A stretch of DNA of 64,000 nt from Streptomyces sp. NBC_00083 (GCF_026343295.1 NZ_JAPELY010000003.1:930001-994000), one strand, 5' to 3'; positions 8,007-16,369 are shown, counted from the stretch's first letter. Notes: generated by a model from the letters alone, not told the origin. Made by a program: numbers and translations.

Positions 8007-9218
8007 TCATTCGTGACGCAGCGCTTCGATCGGGCGCAGACTCGCGGCGCGGTTGGCCGGGTAGCCGCCGAAGAACAGACCGATCGCCACGGCGATGGCG
8101 AACGCGCCGACGACGGATTCCGGGATGATCACCGGCTTGATGCCGGCGATGGTGAAGTGCGAGCCGACCAGGCCCGCCGCGACACCGAGCCCGCCGCCGA
8201 TCAGCGAGAGCAGCGTCGACTCGGCGAGGAACTGGCCGAGGATGACGCCGCGCGGCGCCCCGATCGCCTTGCGGATGCCGATCTCGCGGGTCCGCTCGGT
8301 GACCGTCACCAGCATGATGTTGGTGATGCCGATCCCGCCGACGAGCAGGGAGATCGCCGCCACCGCGCCGAGCAGCACCGTGAACGTCTTGTTGGTGTCG
8401 GCCTGCGTGGTGAGCAGGGAGGCCTGGCTGCTGACCCGGAAGTCCAGCGCCGTCGGGTCCTTGAGGCCGTGCCGGCCCATGAGGACCGAGGTGATCTCGC
8501 TCTGCGCCGCCGTGGTCGCGTCGGCCGACTTGGCCTCGACGAGGATCTGACCGAGGGAGCCGAAGCCGGTGAAGGCGTTCTGCACGGTCGGCAGCGGCGC
8601 CACCACCACGTCGTCCGGGTCCTGGAAGCCGGTGCCCCCCTTGGTGGCGAGGACGCCGACCACCGTGAACGGTGTACCGCCCAGGGTCATCTTCTTCCCG
8701 ACCGGGTCGGCCGTGCCGAACACGTCGGTCGCCGTGGTCGAGCCGATCACGGCCACCTTGCGCGAGCCGAGCACGTCGTCGGAGCTGAAGTAGTCGCCCT
8801 TGGCCACCTTGCTGTTGGACGCCTTGAAGTACGCCGGGTAGGTGCCGACGACCTGGCTGACGGTGTGGGACGTCCCGTCGTGCAGGGCGGTCTGCGAGGT
8901 GGTGGTCTCCGGCGCGACCGACTCGACGTGCGGAGCCGACGCCGGGTCGGCGAGCGCCCTCGCGTCGTCCACGGTCAGCGGTTTGGTGACGGTGGCCGAA
9001 CGGGAGCCGCCGAAGCCGCCGCCCGACGACACGGTGAGCGCGTTGGTGCCGAGCTTCTCGATCGAGTCCTTCACGGACTGCGACGAACCGTTGCCCACCG
9101 CGAGGAGCACGATGACCGCGGCCACGCCGATGAGGACTCCGAGCATGGTCAGCGCGGAGCGCACCTTGTTCGCCGCGAGCCCGCCGAAGGCGAAGCGCAG
9201 CGTCTCGAACGGGTTCAC
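8007..9218 (-). CDS. MacB/FtsX-type ABC transporter permease
   Basis: This 403-residue permease has an N-terminal membrane helix (near 18-42), a large extracytoplasmic MacB periplasmic-core-like domain (about 45-270), and three C-terminal helices forming the FtsX domain. The family signature TERTREIGIRKAIGA sits just after the second helix. GTG at 9218 overlaps the ATPase stop (GTGA). Such permeases do not pump through a channel but work as mechanotransmitters driving extrusion of lipids, peptides or drugs. Partners here are the ATPase and membrane-fusion protein upstream. Confidence 0.93.
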   Translation of the reverse strand: MNPFETLRFAFGGLAANKVRSALTMLGVLIGVAAVIVLLAVGNGSSQSVKDSIEKLGTNALTVSSGGGFGGSRSATVTKPLTVDDARALADPASAPHVESVAPETTTSQTALHDGTSHTVSQVVGTYPAYFKASNSKVAKGDYFSSDDVLGSRKVAVIGSTTATDVFGTADPVGKKMTLGGTPFTVVGVLATKGGTGFQDPDDVVVAPLPTVQNAFTGFGSLGQILVEAKSADATTAAQSEITSVLMGRHGLKDPTALDFRVSSQASLLTTQADTNKTFTVLLGAVAAISLLVGGIGITNIMLVTVTERTREIGIRKAIGAPRGVILGQFLAESTLLSLIGGGLGVAAGLVGSHFTIAGIKPVIIPESVVGAFAIAVAIGLFFGGYPANRAASLRPIEALRHE

Positions 9219-10063
9219 CGGCCGCCTCCGACCAGCGAGCCCGCCGCACGCATGGCGGGCGGGGGGCCGTCCACGGAGGCCTGCCGCACGTCCTCGACGA
9301 TCCTTCCGTCGACGAGCCGTACGACCCGCTTGGCGTGCCGGGCCACCTCGTCCTCGTGCGTGATCAGGACGACGGTGCGGCCCGCCGCGTTCAGCCGGTC
9401 CACGACGGCGAGCACCTCCTCGGTGCTGTGGCTGTCGAGGTTGCCCGTCGGCTCGTCCGCGAGCAGCATCGCGGGCGCGGTGACCAGGGCGCGGGCCACG
9501 GCCACCCGCTGCTGCTGACCGCCGGACAGCTCATTGGGACGGTGGTCCATCCGGTCGGCGAGCCCGACCAGGGTGAGCGCGGCCTCGGCACGCCTGCGCC
9601 GCTCGGCCGGCTTCACCCCCGCGTACGCCAGCGGGAGCTCGACCTGGGCGAGCGCGGGGGTGCGCGGCACCAGGTTGAACGACTGGAACACGAAGCCGAT
9701 CTTCCGGTTGCGTACGAGGGAGAGCTGGCGCTCGTCGAGCCCGCCGACGTCGATGCCGTCCAGGAGATAGCGTCCGGAGGTCGGCACGTCGAGGCAGCCC
9801 AGGATGTTCATCAGGGTCGACTTGCCGGAGCCGGAACTTCCCATCACGGCCACGAAGTCGCCCTGCTCCACGACCAGTTCGACCCCGAGGGCCGCCCCGC
9901 TCGCCGGGTCGACCGGACCGCTCAGCGCGTGGACGGCCGCGTCACCGTGACCGTACGTCTTGATCAGCGAGCGCACCTCGATCACCGGGGCCGGGGCCCA
10001 GGGGCCCGCGTCCTCCGTCTCGGGCAGCGTCGCGGTCCTGCGCGGCCACCGGGGCGGCGTCAT
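9215..10063 (-). CDS. MacB-type ABC transporter ATPase (LolD/MacB family)
   Basis: This 282-residue ATPase has Walker A GSSGSGKST near 75-83, signature LSGGQQQR near 179-186, Walker B LLADEPTGNLD near 200-210, and an H-loop THED near 235. These are hallmarks of the MacB/LolD group. Residues 48-62 hold a short insertion (around VDPASGAALG) before Walker A that is unusual. ATG at 10063 overlaps the stop of the membrane-fusion gene (ATGA), and its own stop overlaps the permease GTG. It should power the permease encoded immediately downstream. Confidence 0.94.
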   Translation of the reverse strand: MTPPRWPRRTATLPETEDAGPWAPAPVIEVRSLIKTYGHGDAAVHALSGPVDPASGAALGVELVVEQGDFVAVMGSSGSGKSTLMNILGCLDVPTSGRYLLDGIDVGGLDERQLSLVRNRKIGFVFQSFNLVPRTPALAQVELPLAYAGVKPAERRRRAEAALTLVGLADRMDHRPNELSGGQQQRVAVARALVTAPAMLLADEPTGNLDSHSTEEVLAVVDRLNAAGRTVVLITHEDEVARHAKRVVRLVDGRIVEDVRQASVDGPPPAMRAAGSLVGGGR

Positions 10064-11445
10064 CCGCGGCCACCCCCGCCGCCACCGCCGGCACGGAAGC
10101 CGCCGCCGGCCCCGCCGCCGGTCCCGCCTCCGCCGGTACCACCGCCGCGGGTGCGCGCGCCGCCACCGCCGAGACCACCGGGGAAGGCGCCGCTGGGGAA
10201 TCCACCGCTGCCCGTCGCGGACACGCTGGCCAGCTGGACCTTCTCGCCCTCGCTCAGACCACTGAGGATCTGGTCGGAGCTGTCGCCCTCGAGGCCCACC
10301 GTGACGGGGGTCCGCTCGGTGGCGCCGTCCGCCTTGACCACCGTCACGGTGCGGTTGGCGCCGGTGCCGCTCACCGCGGCGGTCGGCACCGACAGGGCGC
10401 CGGACGCCTCGCCCGTGACGACCTGGATGCTCGCGCTGAGCCCGGTGCGCAGGTCGGTGGTGGGGCTGGTAATGGCCAGGGTGGCCGCGTACTGCACGGC
10501 GCTCCCGGAGCTGCTGTTGCCACCCCCGCCGGAGCCGGAGCCGCTGCTGACCGGCAGCGAACTCACCGAAAGAACCTTGGCGTTGAGGGTGCGGCCCGCC
10601 TCCGCGTTGAGCGTGACCGTGGCGGCCTGGCCCGGCTTCAGCTTGAGCGCGTCGGCCTCGGAGAAGTTGGCGCTGACCTGCATCCCGGACGGGTTGGTGA
10701 GGACGACGAAGCCGGACAGGGCCGACGACGAGGTCGAACTGGCGCTGCCCGAGCCGGAGTTGGAGCCGCCGCCCGAGGCGCCGCTGCCGCCGCTCGTGGT
10801 GCTCCCGCCGGTCCCGGAGACGGTGTCGCCCTTCTTCGCGGACACCGAGGCCACGGTGCCGGAGACCGGAGCCCTCAGGGTGGTTCCGTCCACCGACCGC
10901 TGTGCGGCGTCCACCGCGTTCTGCGCCTGGGTCAGCTGGGCCTCGGCCTGGGCGAGCTGGGCGGGATCGACCGTCGGGGACGCGGCGGGCGCGGGGGCGG
11001 AGCCGGCCGCGCCGCGCGTCGAGCTGCCCGAACCGGTGGCGTTGCTCGAACTCGCCTGTCCCTCCTGCACCTTGGTGAGGTTGGCCTGCGCGGCGGTCAG
11101 GGACGCCTCGTCCTGCGCGAGGGTCTCCCTGGCCGCGGTGGCGTCCACCTTGCCGAGCACCTGGCCCGCGGTGACCTTGTCGCCCGGCTTGACGTCGACC
11201 GCGGTGAGCTTGCCGCCGGTGGTGAAGTTCACCCCGGCGTCGCTCGGCGAGGCGAGGGATCCCGAGCCGGACACGGTGGCGAGGACCGTTCCCTTGGTGA
11301 CCGTCACGCTCTTCGCGTCGCTCCGTGCGGGAGCGCTGTCGTGGCTGGTCACCGCCGCGTAGGCGCCGCCGGCACCCGCGAGGACGGCCACACCGAGCAC
11401 CGAGTTGATCAGGACGGCTTTGCGCCGTCGTGGGAGCACCTTCAT
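10060..11445 (-). CDS. Membrane-fusion / HlyD-like periplasmic adaptor of the ABC exporter
   Basis: This 461-residue adaptor has an N-terminal membrane anchor (residues 11-31) and a lipoyl-like half (VKPGDKVTAGQVLGKVD). A coiled-coil hairpin rich in Ala/Gln (near 105-130 and 160-190) follows, then the second lipoyl half (TLRAPVSGTVASVSAKKGD) and beta-barrel domains. Long Ser/Gly tracts interrupt the adaptor, and the C-terminus is a glycine-rich tail. It is MacA/YknX-like and would bridge the permease and the cell wall. It is first in the operon, with the repeat array 36-68 bases upstream of its start codon. The ribosome site is weak. Confidence 0.9.
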   Translation of the reverse strand: MKVLPRRRKAVLINSVLGVAVLAGAGGAYAAVTSHDSAPARSDAKSVTVTKGTVLATVSGSGSLASPSDAGVNFTTGGKLTAVDVKPGDKVTAGQVLGKVDATAARETLAQDEASLTAAQANLTKVQEGQASSSNATGSGSSTRGAAGSAPAPAASPTVDPAQLAQAEAQLTQAQNAVDAAQRSVDGTTLRAPVSGTVASVSAKKGDTVSGTGGSTTSGGSGASGGGSNSGSGSASSTSSSALSGFVVLTNPSGMQVSANFSEADALKLKPGQAATVTLNAEAGRTLNAKVLSVSSLPVSSGSGSGGGGNSSSGSAVQYAATLAITSPTTDLRTGLSASIQVVTGEASGALSVPTAAVSGTGANRTVTVVKADGATERTPVTVGLEGDSSDQILSGLSEGEKVQLASVSATGSGGFPSGAFPGGLGGGGARTRGGGTGGGGTGGGAGGGFRAGGGGGGGRG

Positions 11446-11480
11446 GGGGCCGGATCCTGGCCGCCCGCACTTTGGAACCC

Positions 11481-11513
11481 CTGGGAGCTTCCTGGGAGTT
11501 CCCTGGGAGCGCC
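11481..11513 (-). promoter_or_regulatory. Three 11-bp-phased CTGGGAG direct repeats: candidate response-regulator operator
   Basis: CTGGGAG occurs at 11481, 11492 and 11503, exactly 11 bp apart (units CTGGGAGCTTC, CTGGGAGTTCC, CTGGGAGCGCC). One-turn direct repeats are the usual target layout of OmpR-family regulators, and one such regulator is encoded at the end of the operon that starts at 11445. The array would sit close to, or over, the exporter promoter. Confidence 0.65.
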
Positions 11514-11593
11514 GGGACCCCCGGATCTTCGCATTCGGGTACGCACCGTACGTAACGGGCCGCTACCCGTGCCTCCTGGGCCCCGCGCGGGGC

Positions 11594-11615
11594 CGGGCGC
11601 TCAGGAAACTCCCAG
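11594..11615 (-). promoter_or_regulatory. Second CTGGGAG half-array near the divergent lipoprotein promoter
   Basis: Read on the - strand from 11615, the sequence is CTGGGAG-TTTC-CTGAGCG-CCCG. This is one perfect and one 5/7 copy of the same 11-bp unit found at 11481-11513. It lies about 110 bases before the lipoprotein start at 11725. It suggests that both divergent units share one regulator. Confidence 0.5.
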
Positions 11616-11724
11616 TCCTTCCCCCGGAGGCACCCACCCCGGTGCGGTTCAGTCATGGGTCGCCGACGGCGTACGCACTCCAGCGGGGCCGTCGTCCGCC
11701 CAACGCACCGAGGAGACACCGGAC

Positions 11725-12369
11725 ATGACCTGGACCAAGCGCAGGACCGCCACCGCGCGCACCGCGCTCGCCGTGCGGGCCGCCGTCTCCACGGCCACGC
11801 TCGCGGCGTGCGGGCTGCTGCTCGTGGCGTGTTCGTCCTCGGCGTCGTCCTCCGCGGCGGCGTCGGGACCGGCGTCGGCGTCATCGTCCGCTTCGTCGGC
11901 CACGGGCAAGGGGATGGACGCCTACCGGCAGTGCCTCGCGCAGCACGGGGTGACGATGGCGCCGCGGCCCGCGGGCAGCGGCCGGCCCGGCGGGTGGCCC
12001 AGCGGCCGGCCCAGCGGGCGGCCCTCGGGTGGTGCCCGGCACTCCGGAGGGGGTGGCGGTGGTGGCGGCTTCGGCGGCTTCGGCGGCGGGGCCTCCGCAG
12101 ACCCGGCGCAGCGTCAGGCGGCGCAGGCGTGTGCGAGTCTGCGTCCGCAGTTCGGAGGGCGGGGCGCGGGTGGTGACAGCACCGCGATGAAGGCGTTCAC
12201 GAGTTGCCTCAAGGACCACGGGGTGGTCCTTCCCTCGGCGTCGCCGGGGGCCGGGGGCGGGATGCGCGGGCTCAACACGGCGGATCCCAAGACGGCGGGG
12301 GCGCTGGGCATCTGCAAGACGCTCCTGCCCCAGCGCACCCCGAACCCGTCCTCCACGCCGACGCCCTGA
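11725..12369 (+). CDS. Lipoprotein with duplicated Cys/His-Gly motif, divergent from the exporter
   Basis: This 214-residue protein has a long signal peptide ending in the lipobox LLVACS (Cys36), then Ser/Ala-rich and Pro/Arg/Gly-rich linkers. Two copies of a short motif are visible: MDAYRQCLAQHGVTM and, about 90 residues later, MKAFTSCLKDHGVVLP. Each holds one Cys and one His, and other cysteines (QACASL, GICKTL) follow each copy. The duplicated small module may pair cysteines or bind a ligand or metal. The ATG follows GGAG. It is controlled from the repeat-containing divergent promoter, so it is probably coregulated with the exporter. Function unknown. Confidence 0.85.
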   Translation: MTWTKRRTATARTALAVRAAVSTATLAACGLLLVACSSSASSSAAASGPASASSSASSATGKGMDAYRQCLAQHGVTMAPRPAGSGRPGGWPSGRPSGRPSGGARHSGGGGGGGGFGGFGGGASADPAQRQAAQACASLRPQFGGRGAGGDSTAMKAFTSCLKDHGVVLPSASPGAGGGMRGLNTADPKTAGALGICKTLLPQRTPNPSSTPTP

Positions 12370-12454
12370 CGGCGCCGCACCCCTTGGCAGGGCGCTGGGC
12401 CGTGGCCACCTCGGCCTGCCCGGCGCTCGGGGGAGCCCCAGGGCGTCCCGCTTT

Positions 12455-12720
12455 CGCCTGCGGACCGTGCCCGCCTCCCGCGCAGTTCCCCGCGCCCCTA
12501 GGTGGGTCGGCGTTGGCGGGGTGCCCAGTCCCGGCACCCTCAGCCCGTCCGGCGTTTGAGGACGAGCGCCCTTGAGGCGCGACACTGGGTCTGGGGCGGA
12601 GCCCCAGTGGCCCCGGTCTTCATCTGCGGATCGTGCTCGCTTCTCGCGCAGTTCCCCGCGCCCCTAGGTGGGTGGATCTTGGCAGGGTGCCGATCCTGAG
12701 CATCTTCAGCCCGTCCGGCC
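12455..12720. repeat. Two tandem copies of a dispersed Streptomyces intergenic repeat
   Basis: The stretch between the convergent lipoprotein and phospholipase genes has no supported gene. It holds two diverged copies, 166 bp apart, of a unit beginning CTGCGGAYCGTG and containing the core GCGCAGTTCCCCGCGCCCCT (12480-12499 and 12646-12665), then AGGTGGGT and CAGCCCGTCCGGC. Between them is a GTTTGAGGACGAGC motif and a small hairpin. Related copies recur at 19815-20014. Confidence 0.8.
12591..12607. terminator. Short perfect hairpin in the repeat region
   Basis: CTGGGGC-GGA-GCCCCAG forms a 7-bp stem with a 3-base loop between convergent genes. It is part of the dispersed repeat family and may act as a bidirectional terminator. 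Confidence 0.45.
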
Positions 12721-12727
12721 GGGGCAC

Positions 12728-14155
12728 TCAGACGTGGGGGCGGTGGCCCCGTTCCTGGCTGGGGAAGGACTGGTCCGCCCCGGGCAACGTCGGCTTCGGC
12801 AAAGTCGCCACCTCCCGCTTCGCCTCCGCCAACTGCTCCGCCGTGTCGTCCGGCAGCCGAGGCGCCGGCGCCCCCGCCGCGCTGAACCGGAACGCCGACG
12901 TCAGGTCGCCGAACGTCCGGCGCCGCCACTCGCTGATGTTCGGCTCCTTGACCCCGGTGAACTGCTCCAGGAAGCGCAGCGCAGACGTGTGGTCGAAGGC
13001 CTCGCTCGCCACCCAGCCCCCCACCGTCCACGGCGAGATGATGATGGCCGGCACCCGGAACCCGCCGCCGATGGGCAGCCCGCCGACGAACTCGTCCGCG
13101 GTGCCCGCCTTCGGGGTGGGCGGCGCCACATGGTCGAACAGGCCGTCGTTCTCGTCGTAGTTGAGGACGAACGCCGTCTTCGCCCACACCTTCGGATTCG
13201 ACGCGATCGCCTCGATCTTGCTCGCCACGAAGTCGGCGCCCGCGGCAGGCAGATAGTCGGGGTGCTCCGACTGGTGGCTCGTCGGCACGATCCAGGAGAC
13301 CGTCGGGAGCCGGTCGGCCCGCGCGTCGTCCTCGAAGGTGCCCACGGGCTGCGGACGCACCCCCCGCTCGTACAGCGGCGAGCCCGCCTTGGCGTCGCGG
13401 AAGCTCTGGAACTGCTCCAGCAGGTTGCAGCCGTAGTCGTCGTCCTGCTGGTAGACCTTCCAGCTCACCCCCGCCGCCTGCAGCCGCTCCGCGTACGTCG
13501 TCCACCGGTACGGGCTGGGCGCGGCGTTGCTGATCACCGGTCCGCCCCTGGTGCCGGACGGGTCGATGGTTCCGGTCATCCAGTAGAGGCGGTTGGGCCA
13601 GGTCGGGCCGAGGACCGAGCTGTAGTAGTTGTCGCAGATCGTGAAGGTCTCCGCGAGCGCGAACTGGAACGGGATGTCCTCGCGCGTGTAATAGCCCATC
13701 ACATAGGGCCCGTTGACGCCGTCCGCCTTGCGGTGCGCGGGCAGCCACTGGTCCATTTTGCCGCCGTTCCACGCCTGGTGCTGCACGGCCCAGGCATGGC
13801 TGGTGGAGGGGATGGCCTGCGCGCTCGTGCTGTGGGTGTCCAGGCGGAACGGCAGCAGGTAGCCCTTGGGGTTCACCGAGTCGGGCTGGTAGAACACCGA
13901 CCGCCCGTTCGCAAGCTTGAGGGCCTGGGGGTCGCTGAACCCGCGGACGCCGGAGAGCGTGCCGAAGTAGTGGTCGAAGGACCGGTTCTCCTGCATCAGC
14001 ATGACAACGTGCTCCACGTCGCGCAGCGAGCCACGGCGCGGCGCCCCCGCCGCGACGGCCTTCTGCACGCTGGGTGGCAGCAGGGAGAGCGCCGCCGCGC
14101 CTCCGAGTGCTCCGGCTGCCGAACCCAGGAGTCTGCGTCGTGTCAACTCGGCCAT
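12728..14155 (-). CDS. Tat-exported phospholipase C / phosphoesterase family protein
   Basis: This 475-residue protein has a twin-arginine signal (TRRRLLGSAAG) then a hydrophobic run to about residue 36. The catalytic opening VEHVVMLMQENRSFDHYFG is the phosphoesterase-family hallmark, in which Glu/Asn bind metal. Later segments include TWPNRLYWMTG and NYDENDGLFDHVAPP, which supplies metal-ligand Asp and His. The family includes PlcC-type phosphatidylcholine phospholipases and acid phosphatases. It lacks the roughly 200-residue C-terminal beta domains (DUF756) of the long non-hemolytic enzymes, so it resembles the short form. The start is the ATG after GGAAGGGGCG. It is divergent from the enoyl-CoA hydratase. 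Confidence 0.9.
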   Translation of the reverse strand: MAELTRRRLLGSAAGALGGAAALSLLPPSVQKAVAAGAPRRGSLRDVEHVVMLMQENRSFDHYFGTLSGVRGFSDPQALKLANGRSVFYQPDSVNPKGYLLPFRLDTHSTSAQAIPSTSHAWAVQHQAWNGGKMDQWLPAHRKADGVNGPYVMGYYTREDIPFQFALAETFTICDNYYSSVLGPTWPNRLYWMTGTIDPSGTRGGPVISNAAPSPYRWTTYAERLQAAGVSWKVYQQDDDYGCNLLEQFQSFRDAKAGSPLYERGVRPQPVGTFEDDARADRLPTVSWIVPTSHQSEHPDYLPAAGADFVASKIEAIASNPKVWAKTAFVLNYDENDGLFDHVAPPTPKAGTADEFVGGLPIGGGFRVPAIIISPWTVGGWVASEAFDHTSALRFLEQFTGVKEPNISEWRRRTFGDLTSAFRFSAAGAPAPRLPDDTAEQLAEAKREVATLPKPTLPGADQSFPSQERGHRPHV

Positions 14156-14371
14156 GAACGCCCCTTCCAGAGCTGTCGGTTGAGACCAGTGACGTGGACC
14201 TGCCAGTCAGTCTTGCGCTGTCCGATGTGGCGCGGTGGAGGGACCGATGAACACGAGCCCAACGAAGAGCAAGGGCTTCCCAAACCCCTGAGCCGGAGCC
14301 TCACGCGGCCCGTACGGCACCACCTCACGCAGGGGTGCGCCGTACGGAGAAGTCCCTTAGTCTCGACAGAC

Positions 14372-14386
14372 CTGACGGGCAGTCAG
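14372..14386. promoter_or_regulatory. CTGAC-N5-GTCAG inverted repeat before the enoyl-CoA hydratase gene
   Basis: A 5-bp inverted repeat with a 5-base centre lies 20-35 bases before the start codon, overlapping the expected promoter end. Its size suits a TetR-type repressor half-site pair, but no regulator gene is nearby. Low-level inference. Confidence 0.3.
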
Positions 14387-14406
14387 CATAGGGAAGAGGA
14401 GGGGTG

Positions 14407-15243
14407 ATGATCGACATCCTGGACCGGCGGGTCGCCGACGGCGAGGAGCGCATCAGGCTCGACGTCACCGCATCCGGCATCGGCGTCCTCACCCTGTGCC
14501 GGCCGGAGAAGCTCAACGGGTGGAGCTGGGAGTCCAGCCGGCAACTGGGCCTGCTCGCCGACCGCATCCGCTTCGACGATTCGGTCAGGGCCGTGCTGTT
14601 GCGGGCCGAGGGCCGCGCCTTCTGCGCCGGGATCGACGTCAGCGCCCCGGGGGGCGCCATCACCGGCCGCTCCCCGGCCGACCGCACCCACCAGTACTAC
14701 GAAGGCATCCGCTGGGTCCACGAGCGCTTCGCCGCCTTCGCGCGGCTGCCCCAGCCGGTGATCGCCGCCGTGCAGGGCTACTGTCTCGGCTTCGGCTTCG
14801 AACTCGCCCTGATGGCCGACATCAGGATCGCCGCCGAGGACGCCGTGTTCGCGCTGCCCGAGACCGGCATCGGGGTGGCCGTCGACGCCGGCGGGGACCT
14901 GCGGATCGCGCGCGACGCCGGTGCGGGATGGGCCAAGCTGCTCGCCCTCACCGGACGCCGCATCGACGCGGCCACCGCCGAGCGCATCGGCCTGCTCCAA
15001 CAGGTGCTGCCCCCGGCCGAGTTGGCAAAGGGCGCGCTGGCGGTGGCGACCGAGATCGCGGCCAACGCGCCGCTCGCCGTACGCGCCGTCAAGCGCGACA
15101 TCGACGCCTTCGCCGACGCGGGTCTGGCCGAGGCCCTCGACCGTACGGCCCTCGCGGCGGCCCTCACCCTCACCTCCGAGGACGCCCGCGAGGGCTATGC
15201 GGCGAAGGCCGCCAGGCGCCCGCCCGCCTTCGAAGGGAGATGA
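14407..15243 (+). CDS. Enoyl-CoA hydratase/isomerase family protein
   Basis: This 278-residue crotonase-fold enzyme has the oxyanion-hole strands GRAFCAGIDVS (near 69-80) and the CoA-binding GYCLGFGFELALMADIRIA (near 124-142). The usual second catalytic Glu position falls in PETGIGVAVDAGG (near 154-166). The family hydrates enoyl-CoA or isomerises double bonds in beta-oxidation; the ETGIGVAVDAGG loop resembles delta3,5-delta2,4-dienoyl-CoA isomerases. ATG at 14407 follows GAGGAGGGG; the adjacent GTG at 14404 is less well spaced. It lies next to acyl-CoA dehydrogenase and dienoyl-CoA-reductase-like genes, supporting a fatty-acid or related acyl-CoA catabolic role. Confidence 0.88.
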   Translation: MIDILDRRVADGEERIRLDVTASGIGVLTLCRPEKLNGWSWESSRQLGLLADRIRFDDSVRAVLLRAEGRAFCAGIDVSAPGGAITGRSPADRTHQYYEGIRWVHERFAAFARLPQPVIAAVQGYCLGFGFELALMADIRIAAEDAVFALPETGIGVAVDAGGDLRIARDAGAGWAKLLALTGRRIDAATAERIGLLQQVLPPAELAKGALAVATEIAANAPLAVRAVKRDIDAFADAGLAEALDRTALAAALTLTSEDAREGYAAKAARRPPAFEGR

Positions 15244-15281
15244 GGCACCGGCGCCGCGCCGGCCGACTGCCCGGTACCGGG

Positions 15282-16199
15282 CTACGCGCCGAAGGGGCCG
15301 CGCCCCAGCTGCTCCCGCACGCTGCTCACCGGGGGCGCCACCAGCGCCCGCCGCTGCCAGTTCGCCCCGTCGACCACCAGGGTGTGTCCGCTGATGAAAC
15401 GGGCGTACGGTGAGGAGAGGAAGGTGGCGGCCCAGCCGAGTTCGCGGGGCAGCCCGACTCTCAACGCAGGCTGCCGCAGGGGGAGTTCGCCGCTGTCCTC
15501 GGCCCGGCCGAGGCTCGCGCGGATCGACTCCGGGAGGTCCGGATGCGGCATCAGTCCCGGGACCAGACCGTTGACCTGGATGCCGTAGGGGCCCCACTCC
15601 ACGGCGAGCGTCTCCACCAGGTTGCGTACCCCCGCCTTGGCCGCCGCCGAGTGGGCATGGCCCGGCCCGCCGGTCCAGGCGTACGAGGCCCCGATGCTGA
15701 CCACCGACCCCGGGGTGCCGGCCGCGAGGTGGCGGCGGGCGAACTCGCGGGTCATGAACCAGGTGCCGGTGAGGGTGATGTCGAGGACCGCCCGCCAGGC
15801 GTTGGGCGACAGGTCCTCGGCGGGGGAGGGGAAGTTGGCGGCGGCGTTGTTCACCAGCACGGCCGGGAGGCCCAGCGTCGCCTCCGCCGCGTCGAAGACC
15901 TCGGCGATCCGTTCCGGCTCCCTGATGTCGCACACCGCGCACGCCACGCGGCCGCCGAGCCGAGCCAGCTCGCGCTCGGCGGCCCTGAGCCGGTCCGCGG
16001 AGCGCCCCACGATCATGAGATCGGCCCCGAGCCGCGCGAACTCGGCCGCCATCGCCTTCCCCAGCCCCGACCCGCCCCCGGTGACCAGCACCACGCTGCC
16101 CGCGTACGTCCCCGGCGGCAGCGCGCACGCACCGAGCGGTGGCGGCGCGGGAAGCCCCGGGTGCGCGGGGCGCGGCGGAGGTGCGGCGGCATCGGTCAT
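15282..16199 (-). CDS. SDR-family oxidoreductase, 2,4-dienoyl-CoA reductase-like
   Basis: This 305-residue protein has a proline-rich N-terminal extension of about 30 residues. The Rossmann motif TGGGSGLG is at 40-47 and NNAAANFPSPAEDL near 117-130. Instead of the classical YxxxK, the active-site helix reads SAAAK (Ser184, Lys188). Ser-for-Tyr with retained Lys is known in 2,4-dienoyl-CoA and peroxisomal trans-2-enoyl-CoA reductases, and NNAA plus WGPYGIQVNGLVPG also fit. It would use NADPH to reduce unsaturated acyl-CoAs during catabolism. It is divergent from the quinone oxidoreductase/acyl-CoA dehydrogenase operon and convergent with the enoyl-CoA hydratase. Confidence 0.87.
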   Translation of the reverse strand: MTDAAAPPPRPAHPGLPAPPPLGACALPPGTYAGSVVLVTGGGSGLGKAMAAEFARLGADLMIVGRSADRLRAAERELARLGGRVACAVCDIREPERIAEVFDAAEATLGLPAVLVNNAAANFPSPAEDLSPNAWRAVLDITLTGTWFMTREFARRHLAAGTPGSVVSIGASYAWTGGPGHAHSAAAKAGVRNLVETLAVEWGPYGIQVNGLVPGLMPHPDLPESIRASLGRAEDSGELPLRQPALRVGLPRELGWAATFLSSPYARFISGHTLVVDGANWQRRALVAPPVSSVREQLGRGPFGA

Positions 16200-16357
16200 G
16201 CCGCATCCCTACCGGCTGCCGCCGCACATCACCATGCCCGTGCGACCCCTTCTTGCCCGCGCCGGGGGCTCGGGGCGAGCCGCCCTTCCCGCTCGGTACC
16301 GGGCACCCCGTCCGATTTCGGACAGGTGATTCCCCTGCGGCAAGCGACCGCTTAGTA

Positions 16358-16369
16358 TGCTCGCGAGCA
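16358..16369. promoter_or_regulatory. 12-bp perfect palindrome in the divergent acyl-CoA promoter
   Basis: TGCTCGCGAGCA is a perfect palindrome, immediately after TTAGTAT (16352-16358), which could be a -10 element. It lies 58 bases before the oxidoreductase start and 159 bases before the divergent SDR start. It is a candidate operator controlling both directions. No regulator gene is adjacent. Confidence 0.4.

Noticed and set aside
9215..11884. 889-codon reading frame containing the MacB ATPase
   Set aside because: Only the last 282 residues are ATPase. The earlier part is an out-of-frame shadow of the membrane-fusion gene, and the true start is the ATG at 10063 overlapping that gene's stop.
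12728..14155. Phospholipase gene as a truncated pseudogene
   Set aside because: The frame is intact with signal peptide, catalytic motifs and its own stop. Short-form family members of about this length exist.
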